The notes under the pieces: model-generated
The model's input: only the letters and a program-made list of their open reading frames with translations
What the model was told of the DNA's origin: nothing
The model's database searches: none
NCBI GenBank assembly: GCA_035048495.1
Contig: CM068547.1
Coordinates: forward strand, 34,604,502 to 34,668,501
Direction: 5' to 3'
Length of the DNA stretch: 64,000 nt
Source: Euptelea pleiosperma
Lineage: Eukaryota > Streptophyta > Magnoliopsida > Ranunculales > Eupteleaceae
Made by a program: the position numbers and the translations under genes
Part shown: piece by piece, positions 54,565 through 64,000 of the stretch
How the letters are laid out: each line of letters starts with the position of its first letter
Position numbering within the stretch: the first letter of the stretch is position 1

Positions 54565-54715
54565 CAGTAGTGGAGCCAGGATTTTGTTCCGGGGGACCAA
54601 AACAAATGAAATGTATTTTTTTTTTTTTTTTTTTTTTTGGGGGGGGGGGGATGGTCAAAGCAAACTAAAATGAGTATAACTGCCCCCACCTGGCCCCTTC
54701 CTGGCTCTGCCAGTG
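54565..54715. mobile_element. Short MITE with AGTGGAGCCAGG ends and a T/G homopolymer
   Basis: The inverted ends are CAGTAGTGGAGCCAGG and CCTGGCTCTGCCAGTG. Between them is a T-run (about 54618-54640) and then a G-run (about 54641-54650). The terminal phrase is common in plant non-autonomous DNA elements. Confidence 0.55.
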
Positions 54716-57100
54716 GCCGCGCATGCTCTGTGGTGGCACTCCATCGTGCTTGCTTCACTGCGCTTGCTCCTATCTTTTTTGCTTTGGCTTATTGTCCTGG
54801 TTTGTGTCCCAGCACCCTTCCCAACCCATCCTGTCCGTACCTAACCCCATGTCGTTTAGTGCCCTGGCGCCAGGCCCTTCTGGTCCCCTTTCCCTTATTT
54901 TCTATCCTTTATTAGGCATGCATTGCTTTCATAGACTTCTCTCTTCCCTTGACCACCCCTTTTACGAATTTGGCATCTCCTTGCTATCCTACATTAAATG
55001 TAGCCTCCTCTCTAGCCTTCGGCCTACCAACCTCACATCCTTTTAATTGGCTCACGCCCTAGGGAACCATCCAATCATCATTTGTGGCATGGCATGTGGA
55101 CTCACTGGAGTCCTCCATCCCCTTGCATGGCCAGCCCCCAAACTACCTATACTCTGGCACTCCCATATGCTTCCCCACACTCTCATCATCTCACTCGTCA
55201 AACCCCTCGTCTTTCGAGATTAGACGCCAAAACCACCCCTTTTGATCTTTATACCTCCCATCCACTGTTACCTCTATAATGAAATGAGCTAGCAAGTAGA
55301 GTGGAAAAGAATTTGTGGAGGCCCTCAGCATAGATCGACCTTGAACAAAAAAATGTCCTTTGAGTGCAAAAAAGAACCTGTTAAAAAAAAAAAACAATAA
55401 AGTTGTAGAACCGATGACAAAATTCTAAAAGTTCGATGACGATAAAGGTGCGTAAACGCTTCTTGAAGATAATCAAAGCCTCCCAAAATGTGCAAGAGAT
55501 TAATGACAACCCTATCTCCGAGATTCAACTAAGCCAGGACCATTTCCAAGTCTTTTCTAATATTTGTACAACACACGAAGACTCGAGAACATAGTCTATT
55601 TTACCGAATGCCTAATAGAAAATAAAAAACTAAGAAAAGTCGAACTTTCGTTTTAGCACTTTGGTGTCTTTATATAGACATCTAAAGGTTGGCAAATGAG
55701 TCACCAAATACTCTTAATTGAGCCTTACGTGAATCTATAACTCTTAGGTAACTTAAAAGACTCTCAAAACTCTCAAATAAGCTTTAAAATGACTTTAAAG
55801 CTAATTCACTTCTACAAGTAAATCTCACATGAAAAACTCAAAAGTCATTTGAAATACATGAACCTAATTAATTCAAAGATAATGTTAAAGTACATGTAGG
55901 TTAAAGGTGCATGCATATAAACCAAATTCAATAAATTTGTTTCAAAAGTGTATGTACGTTAAACAATGAATTACCAAAATATTTATACAAGAAATTAAAG
56001 TATTTAAAATTATTTCATTAAATATTTATTTTTAATAAAACATTCCAATAGGACCAGTTGTCAAACCTCACCTGGATGTTCTCCAAAAGGGTTTGGCGGG
56101 ATGGAGATTTGCCATTGTAGGAAAAGTCCTAGCCAATATGTTGATTGATCAAACCAAAGTCCAGAAAGACTGTGCTATATAGGGTCGGCCAATCATTCAT
56201 GGGTCAGTGGGCTCAAAAGAGTGTGCCATAGGGTGCATTAATTCTTATGCTCTCAAAATGCCACAGGAAAAATCTGCCTCATGCTAAAATTTTCGTATCT
56301 TAATGGGCTGTTTTGGTATATGTTTTTAATAGTGGGTGAGTAAAATTTCACAGAATGAGCCCAAGTTCTTTTCTTTAAAAGTAGTACGATTACATCCTTT
56401 TGAATGGAAAATTGAATTAATTACTATTAGAACATGTCTTTGACAGTTATATACAAGGAGTCCATTTTTGGTCACTTCTTTATTTGGGACCCATCTTAAT
56501 CATTAAAGCATGTACACTTGACACGTATTCATGACAACCCATGTTTTATTACACTTGACACATATTCATGACCATCCATATTTTAAACTAAAGAGAAAAA
56601 ACAATCTTGTCAGGGTTGTTGGGTACTTGTCAAGTTTACATACTTTAGTGATTGGGATGGGTCATTAAAGCAAGGGGACGTGGACTCATTTAGAAGCATG
56701 TGTCTGTTAAAGAAATTTAATGATTTTTTTCTTGTAATTCACCTATCATGTTAGAATCATACTTTTACAAGTCGATCTTCTTCACATTTATTTGTGTTAT
56801 CCACAATTTTTTTTTCTTTATACTTAAAAAGGATAGAAGATAGAGGGAGAGAGAAAGGATCATTGCTAAAATCTTCAGTAAATAAATTATTTTTTTTGAC
56901 AACCAGGCTAACAAATAAAACGAGATAAAGAATTCACATTTTCTCAACCTATCCTAACAATCTAGGTTTTTCTTGGATATAGTGAACCAGTTACACCATA
57001 AACTGTGAACCATGTGCTAGCAAATATGCGACCTATCATTTGTAAGGTAAAATTCTTTAGAATTGACTAATCTCGTATGAGAAAAACCAAAGTTGTAAGA
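54716..57100. other. Intergenic, unassigned
   Basis: Overlapping frames at 54723-55046 and 55082-55279 lack motifs I recognise and are probably remnants of an unplaced repeat. The rest is AT-rich. No gene is supported. Confidence 0.35.
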
Positions 57101-58353
57101 CCATCGTAGTGTGTGCAAGTTAGTTGTGTGAGTTAGAGAGTGCCTGTTGTGGTTGCACCACTCCAGACTGTCAGAAGACATATATAAAGCTTCACCTGAT
57201 CACATTGTAGAAATGGTGAGTGACTTAGAGACCGTTCATTGGCATTTCTAGGCAAAACTTGCCTTGATCAATTGACCGGTCTAATGGGTATCGATGGGAG
57301 TTAAAAAGTTGGAAACGTTTTTCTGCCTATGCATTGATCGGCCACCATTTTTGGTCCTACTAATTGATTGGACTTGTGACCGATCAATTGGACCATGTGT
57401 ATGGAGTTTTTAAAAAATGGTTAGAATTCCTATTCTGACTACACTACGTACCTAACTTCACTAAGGTTTGTTTATGCTATATAGAGAACATCTTAGGTCG
57501 AACCTAAGACACAAAAACTAAGAAATAAAATAAGCACAACAAAAATCCTATAGATCCAAGAGAAACTTTAAAATCCTTGTTTTTTACTTCTCTCCTCTCT
57601 TGGATGATCAAAACTTGAAGTCCTTATTTTTCAAAGACTGCTTTTCCATGCTTGATCTTTCTTTTACTTGATTATACAAACATGTTCTTAAAGAAAGAAA
57701 CCACGGATTCTTCTACTCAACTTGATTGAGTGTGTGTGATTCAAGGTTGGACCGAATCATTATATTTTGGGGTTAGACCGAATTGTTACAGTACGAGGAC
57801 GGAGATGATTATAGAAATAAGGTCAGGGTGGACTAATCGAAGGGTAGGTTCGGGGTTGGACTGAATTGAAATCGTATGAATAGGATCTGACAAGAGCACT
57901 TCGAAGAGTCGTCGTGTGGTATACAGAAAGTGCGAATAGCATCGACAGTGGACTTGAAGAATGAATTTGAGTTAAAGGCCGTTGTATGCAGTTTTGTATA
58001 GTTAACTTTACATAGTGGTACGTTTACATTTGGATGTGGTCCCATTGTTTTATTTTAAAAGGGTTTCACGTAAAAATCACTTGTGTTGTGGTTTGATTTA
58101 TTTTCCACTTATTACTCTGTATAAATTAAACTGAACAAGTCAGTTATAATATACTTTTGATCTATTTGAACAGAGTTGGTTAGGTTAATCATTGTGTAAT
58201 TAAAATCAACCATATTAGGATTGTATTGCATGCAATTAGTTACCCTAGACTAGATCAATAAATGTTATTGTGTCAAAGCATTTAGATTAATTTTTAACCA
58301 ACCTATTCATCCCCTTATAGGTTTGCATCTAGCAGATACTGGGACATCTCAAT
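57101..58353. other. Possible Copia 5' LTR region, boundary unknown
   Basis: It ends at a primer-binding site, so its right part should be LTR. No second copy was found in the window to define the length. Confidence 0.3.
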
Positions 58354-58500
58354 TGGTATCAGAGTTTATGTCACTCTCTTAGGCTTAACTGCATGAGTAT
58401 GATTTTACTCATTCTTCATTGTTTGGAAAGATGCAGAAAGAAGGTGATATACCTCCAGACCTTCTCTTTTCGACGGTGAGGACTACACGTATTCAAAATC
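58354..58500 (+). mobile_element. Copia 5' internal start: primer-binding site and gag opening
   Basis: TGGTATCAGAG at 58354-58364 is the initiator-Met tRNA primer-binding site. About 75 bp later, ATGCAGAAAGAAGG opens a frame with PPDLLF and, after a shift, FDGEDYTYSK, which resembles the start of Copia gag (FDGxNYxYWK). The LTR should lie immediately upstream, ending near 58352, but its left end could not be placed. The polyprotein beyond this is unrecognisable. Confidence 0.5.
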
Positions 58501-59334
58501 AGATTTATCTCATAAAGAGATCTTTCTAATGTTCTCTTTTTGCAGCATTTGTAACAAGAATTACAAGCAAAGCCAAGCTCTCATCCCTTTGATTGAGGTG
58601 GGTCTCTTTGTTCTCTTTTCTATATTGTAATGGACATTTGGAAAAACCTTGGTACTTAAAGAAGTTCTTACCACACCTTTCTGATCAGTAAGTCTGCAAC
58701 AACAGTTGCCTAGCAAACAACATGCCCTAAAGGACTATCTAGATTCCAAGGGACCTATCCCAATTTGAGACCTTTTAGATTAGGAATTGTGTGTTTGGTT
58801 ATGATTCCTTGGTGTTCTATTCTATTATGAATTTTTCTTCATTTCCACTGATACTTTACTACAATATTGGAAATCCTTGATCTTGCTTGGTCAACAACCA
58901 ATTACCTTTTTCTAAGAGGTTTGTGAAATGTAGCAATCAAAAGAAGTATTATCATGTATGTCCAGTGTAACAATCCTTAATAGTAGTCATCATTTTTCTC
59001 AAGTAATAGGTTATGAGGATCTAAAGCTCGATATTTTTTTTAAATGTTTGCAACAATTTTGAACTGTTTCAAGTTATAGTCATAAATGCTTCAAGATTTG
59101 AAATGGTTCTAAATTGTTGCAAAACAACTGTTACGTAAAAGTTACTAATCGTTTAAAACTTAATTGATAATGCTCATTTTGTGCTTATTATCCGTTTTAA
59201 CTTTTGGGCATTATCGAGTTTCATGAGCTTATAACTTTACATTTTAATGTAAAATGCATCCTAGGTGTCTCATGCACAACTTATTCAATTTAGACCCTCA
59301 TTACGTACATATTTGATACATATAGGGCATTCGT
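58501..59334. other. Unassigned; possible LTR start at about 59166
   Basis: TGATAATGCTCATTTTGTGC at 59166 looks like the start of a retrotransposon LTR. A TATATAAG promoter-like box follows at about 59838. No matching end or target duplication was found. Confidence 0.3.
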
Positions 59335-59530
59335 CGCATGAGAGACTTTTGTGCAAGCCATTAGAGTCTCTTAAGAGGTTTATCATAAATTGTCAAGCCA
59401 TGCAAGCCATGAAGTCACTTGTTCAAGCCATGAGAGCCATTGAAGCCATCACACCTTTATGGAGCCATTCCAAGCCATTGGAGCCTTCTAGAGGATTCTC
59501 AAGCCATCAAAGCCACATGGAGCCTTCACA
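59335..59530. repeat. AAGCCAT short-motif repeat
   Basis: AAGCCAT or AGCCAT/AGCC occurs about 14 times in under 200 bp, irregularly spaced (for example GCAAGCCATGAAG, CAAGCCATGAGAGCCATTG, CCAAGCCATTGGAGCC). In one plus frame it reads as QAMxAM/SH-type repeats. Confidence 0.75.
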
Positions 59531-60974
59531 TGGGTGAAAGGGACAAGTCAAGAAGGAGAATGCTCAATGTGGTAAAGAATAGGCCTTGTCTTCTCTCAAG
59601 TCCATAATATGCCTCTTTCTAGTTTGTTTTCCACCTACCTTCTTACACTTCTTATACATCTCCTTCTCCCATGTGTACCTCCTCATTTTGAGCTTAACCT
59701 TGGGTACTCTTTTGATTATATTTGAATCACTTACACCATTTTGGTAACAAGAATGAGCTCTCATTTGATCACTTTCCACCTCATCTTCACCTATTACTCC
59801 TCCACATCACCTTCCACCTCATCACCTTCCATCTTCTATATAAGCTCACTTTGAGCTTATGAGATGGCCTTTTTCATTTCTCTAGTGAGTCTATTTTAGA
59901 GAGCCCAAGAATCTCAAGCAAGTCTTTTCTCTCCTCTTTCTTATTTTCTTTTTTTTTACTTAGTTTCCATGGCCATCCACACCATGGTTGGCAAGACCCT
60001 TAGCTAGGGCTAGAGAGGAGGCATTTTCCATCTCCCTTTTGTGACTTATTGAGTGTAGATCCATGTTTATGAGAGCTTCATTGTAGAGATTTTCCAAATA
60101 CTTTAATGAAGTTGTTTTGTATCCCTTCATGTTGTATGTCATGTATACTTCATAGTTGGACATCAAAACATTAATGAAGATTTGAGGTATTTCTTTTACT
60201 TGTTCTTCTGAGTCTTTTTGTGATTTCTTTTGATCTATTATGTCTTGCATTATAGATACTTAGAAACTCATATATTTGCACTCACAGACTAGAATGTTCT
60301 AGTTTTGATTTTATTATCTAAAAATGCCTTAGTGGGAATATCATTTTTTTTACTTCATCTTTGTGATTCATTTCTTTATCTTTGGTGGGAGAGCAACTCT
60401 TTAGTTGTTTCTTCTCTTCTTGGACTACACTCATTAAGGAGCAAAGGGGAAGGGTCTAGGCCAAATCTTAATGCCCTAGTACTCTTCTTCTCTTGTAGTT
60501 TTTCTCTTCAAAAATTTGCCCACCATTGGTGGTACATTCAACCATTTGCACACTTTTTCTCTCATTTTATAGCATCCATTCACTACACATCACATACTAC
60601 TCTTCTTTCTATTTTTTCTCTTTTCACTTGTAGTAACACTTGCACTAGTCATTCACTCTCAATCCTTGTGGTTCAACCATGGGAAATTCATGATTTTAAA
60701 ACTAACTACAACTTGACATCCCTAGTTACACTCACTTTCACTTTGTTACACATACACTTTGTTGTCTAGGAAGAACATTGTTGCATCCATATCATATCAT
60801 ATTTAAGATATATATTATTGTATTCTCTTCTTAAGAGTGTGCATAATCAAAGTTGTAACACTAATCAACCGTTTCATGACTTTTGACTGACAAATTTGCA
60901 ACGGTTAGGAATTGTTGCTACTTTTGAAACGGTTATACCATTTTTGTTATTTGAAGAAGCTAAAAAAATTCTTA
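59531..60974. other. Unassigned non-coding stretch
   Basis: The 154-aa frame at 60305-60769 is Ser/Phe/Leu-rich with no motif or homologue I recognise. A TATATAAG box is at about 59838. Confidence 0.35.
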
Positions 60975-61950
60975 TCTCATACTGCTTCTATATGTAGATG
61001 ATATGCTTGTTGTAGGATCTATCATGCATGAGATTTCGAATCTCAATGAACAATTGTCAAAGGAATTTGCTATGAAGGATCCAGGTGTTGCAAAATAAAT
61101 CCTCGATATGCGAATTAACAGAGATATGACAAGTAGAAAGTTAAAGTTGTCTCGGGTTGAATACGTTGCTAAAGTACTCAAGAGGTTCAACATGGAATGT
61201 ACTAAACTAGTTAGCACTCCATTGGCAAGCTCACTTCAGACGTTCAAAGGAACATGACGCATCGACATAGAAATGATGTGATTATATGGCTAAGACACCA
61301 TTGGTAGCTTGATGTACGTTATATGGTCTGAACGAGACCAAAAATTGATCTAGTAGTAGTTGTTAGTAGATTTATGAACAACCAAAGAAAAGAGCATTGA
61401 GAAACAGTCAATTGGATTAAATATTTGAGAAATAATAAGGATACAACACTATGTTATAGATGATCAAAAATAAACTTACAGGGATATGTTGATTCAGATC
61501 TGATAGGGGACATTGATGGAAGTAAGAATGCAATAGGGTATGTGTTTCTTTGGGCAATGCGACAGTCAGTTGGGTCTCACGATTACAGAAGATAGTCAAT
61601 ATTTCAACGATAAAGGCAGAGTATGTTGCTGCAACAGAAGCTTGCAAGGAGAACTTATGGCTACATAGTCTTTTGAGAGAATTGGAAAAGGAACAAGAAT
61701 ATTAAACTCTACGACGATAATCAGAATGCAATTCCTCTTGCAAATGAATTTAACATTTCATTTAAGGACTAAGCACATCGACATTAATTACCATTTCATA
61801 CGAACCATGTTGGAAGATGAATTGTTTGATTTGGAAAAGATCCACACGAGTTAGAACCCTGCAGATACATTCGCTAATGTGGTCACTATAAAAAAACTAA
61901 AGTTATGTTCAGTGGAGATGTTAGTGGTCGATCAATCTCTAAGTGGGAGA
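60975..61950 (+). pseudogene. Copia RT/RNase H remnant
   Basis: Plus-strand blocks: LLLYVDDMLVVGSIMHE (RT catalytic YVDD at about 60983-61017), EQLSKEFAMKDPG, LKLSRVEYVAKVLKRFNME (to about 61200), STPLASS, GSLMYVIW at about 61305, and RNase H pieces near the end (LRTKHIDINYHFIR at about 61757-61800; NPADTFANVV). Many stops. It is followed by a polypurine tract and a 3' LTR. It is 5'-truncated. Confidence 0.88.
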
Positions 61951-62350
61951 TTGTTATGTTATGCGGAGCCTGATGGTGCTAGAAGTACTGTACATGAAGG
62001 CACTACACCGTGGCCCAGCTTCGCACTGAGTTGGTTGGGGGGTTACATGGGGCAACACACCCCTTAACCGAAGGGGAGGGGGGGTTCGGAGAGGTCTTTT
62101 CCCGTTAAGGGTGTTTTCGTACTTCTACATAGAGATACATAAACCTTAGTTTTGTCTTTGGGTTATATATACCTCGATTGATTAGAGAAGATTATCCATT
62201 ATATTGTGTATTTCTTTTCTTAGCTCAAAACATAGGGGAATCGGTGTAGATACGAGGATTTCCCTCAATCTAGAGGGAACCACGTAAATATGTGTTATGA
62301 GTAATTGCATCTTTGTTATTTAGATTGTTTATTGTTCTTTCTTCCCAACA
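61941..62350 (+). repeat. Polypurine tract and 3' LTR of the truncated Copia
   Basis: AAGTGGGAGAT at 61941-61951 abuts TGTTATGTTATGCGG at 61952. The candidate LTR ends CCCAACA at 62350, giving 399 bp with TG...CA ends. A TATATAC box lies near 62165. No 5' LTR partner was found. Confidence 0.7.
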
Positions 62351-63359
62351 CTTTGAACCATGGATCGAAGTTGCGCATGAAAAATTGGTGAGAGGGAGAG
62401 GAAAGTGGTTGGTAGTTTGTAGTTCTCTTGGTAGGCAAATTTGGTAGTTCAATTACTTTCAATCTTCTGATATTTATTATTTGGTAGATTTCAGCTATTT
62501 GTTGTTTGCTTATCCATCTATTTATTAGGGTTCTCCCACGTTGAGACACGTAAGTGGAAGTTAAAGAGGGCGTACTACCCATCAAGGATTCAGCTTTTCG
62601 GGCGTCCTTACAAGATCATCCACCTACACAGCAATCCAATTAATGATGTTCTCATCATCAACAATATCTGTATTTCTTCTCCAACTCTCAAGCCCCACGT
62701 GGGCCCTACACAAATCTTATAGGCCCCACACGGTTCCATGTCTTGGTGAAACTGTGGCCAGCAAGAAAGTTAAGAGAGACTGGATGCACGAAACGTTTGC
62801 TATGACTACCTCCACCATTTATTTTTTCTTAAAGGACTTTCTTTTGCTTTTGTGTACGTGGATACAGTTGGGCTGCCAAACTCGGGCATCCATCATCAGA
62901 GCGGGTGTGATGCCTTTTTCTGGGTTTTTTTTGGACTATACATTTGATTAGATGTTAGTATTTTAGCTCCAATTGGGCCCACTACATGAATTGCCAACCT
63001 GGTCATGACGCTCATCTAGGATTTTTTATTTATTGCCATTATCATGCTGGCTACACTAGGCCCGGTTTAACCTAGCTTCTTCATATATCACTTTTTTTTT
63101 TTGAAATATATTTATATTTATATATAAATAATAGGGTATTTATTGGTTGGGAATTCAAAACCTAGGAGAGTTTCCTGGCTGCTAACCCTTACAGAGCTCT
63201 TGTCTTGAACGCTGACTTTCGATAGGTCAATATGTCTAAGTGCATTTTAGACATGCTGGCCTTTAAAATTAGTAGGTGAGAAGATAAGGTTGGACCTCCT
63301 AACCTACTAGGTGTTTGTAACTATGCATGAAAGGTTTTTTTTTTTTAGAGAGGGAGAGA
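62351..63359. other. Intergenic, nothing recognised
   Basis: No domain, long frame or repeat family was recognised. Confidence 0.35.
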
Positions 63360-63560
63360 GAACAGGTTCCGAGGACACGCATTTTCTGACTCGTATGTTC
63401 ACTTGTGCTCTCGGCCGTGGATTTCGAGAATTCAATGGTGGTTTTGCTTTGTCAGAACTATTAACCACCGTTGGATTCTCGGAATTCACGCCCGAGCACC
63501 CCAGTAAAATTACTAGTGCAAAAAGGGGAGTCCCCGGTTCCCGAGGACACACTTTTTACA
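63360..63560. mobile_element. Family B-type MITE flanked by a direct repeat
   Basis: The core inverted repeat is GCTCTCGGCCGTGGATTTCG and GAATTCAATGGTGGTTTTGC on the left, with the inverse around ACCACCGTTGGATTCTCGG on the right. GGTTCCGAGGACACGC (about 63365) and GGTTCCCGAGGACACAC (about 63536) form a direct, not inverted, repeat around it. Confidence 0.7.
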
Positions 63561-64000
63561 TTTTTATTTATTTATAAGTTTGATAAATATATTGTGAAGG
63601 TTGGGAACAGATAAATATATTATGAGCTAATTTATGTGACTTGGGGATTCATTATTACTAAAATTTGAATTGATTAAGTCGACCGTTATGCCCCATAATA
63701 CATTTTTTTTTTTGTCATTATCGGAACATATTAGATATAACATTCGGGTTGTAACCTAATAACATGTGACTCTATTCGTAAATTAGGGCTAGCCCTTCAG
63801 GACATAAAAACTATCAATTCTTAGACAGTGGGGCTTTCAGAAAGATCAGTCGAATCTAACCCACGACGATTAAATTTAAATTTATTTATTTTTTTTAAAT
63901 TCTTCGTTTGGCGGGTAGTTGAGTTAAGCTAGATTTAGTTAAATAAATAAGGTGCAGTTTGAGGTCATCATCATTTAGTATATGTATGATAGCACTAACT
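63561..64000. other. AT-rich right edge, nothing recognised
   Basis: No gene or repeat could be supported. Confidence 0.4.

Noticed and set aside
54637..55279. Possible gene in Pro/Ser/Leu-rich plus frames
   Set aside because: It follows a poly-T/poly-G MITE, changes frame repeatedly, and no domain is recognised on either strand.
60305..60769. 154-aa plus-strand frame as a gene
   Set aside because: Low-complexity Ser/Phe/Leu composition, no domain, AT-rich repeat context and no start or splice signals of note.

Overview
The window is nuclear DNA of a flowering plant. It has GT-AG introns, plant-specific genes (an ABA 8'-hydroxylase, an IDA-type abscission peptide, plastid/mitochondrial BolA4, DCP5) and a very high load of nested plant transposons. 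The species cannot be named from the sequence. The long TE-filled introns would suit a magnoliid or early-diverging eudicot, but that is a guess. No bacterial or organellar segment was recognised.

Genes. Only four host genes are supported. The first exon of a DCP5/LSM14-type decapping factor (2443-2584, minus) runs off the left edge. BolA4 (6907-18029, plus) has three exons and an intron of about 10.5 kb. An intronless IDA-like peptide precursor lies at 22592-22912 (minus). A complete seven-exon CYP707A lies at 42770-45110 (minus); all seven splice phases close to 463 codons. A decayed EBP2-like rRNA-processing pseudogene sits at about 4745-5425 (minus). The four genes do not form a pathway, although CYP707A (ABA removal) and the IDA-like peptide (organ shedding) both belong to hormone and abscission biology.

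Layout. 0-6.9 kb: LINE 3' end, DCP5 exon 1, MITEs, EBP2 pseudogene, and a Tourist MITE inside a GC-skewed MITE. 6.9-18 kb: BolA4, whose second intron holds LINE pieces in both orientations and a hAT element with an 8-bp target duplication inside a LINE. 19-31.5 kb: a MITE cluster, the peptide gene, a 480-bp tandem duplication, and a head-to-tail array of about 160-bp Helitron units. 32.5-41.9 kb: tandem non-coding repeats split by a full-length Copia element (33021-39312), which itself carries a hAT MITE and a solo LTR. 42.7-45.6 kb: CYP707A and its promoter. 46-47.9 kb: nested Helitron ends. 50-64 kb: MITEs, a LINE, Copia remnants and unassigned DNA.

The most striking pattern is a fold-back MITE family (called family A here) with about a dozen copies. 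Its long terminal inverted repeats carry a palindromic G-box/ABRE core (GCCACGTGGC), and one degraded copy lies just upstream of CYP707A. Many insertions could be resolved to exact target-site duplications by eye: 9 bp for the Mutator-like MITEs, 8 bp for hAT, 5 bp for LTR elements, TAA for Tourist and A/T for Helitrons. The relative insertion order can therefore be read directly.
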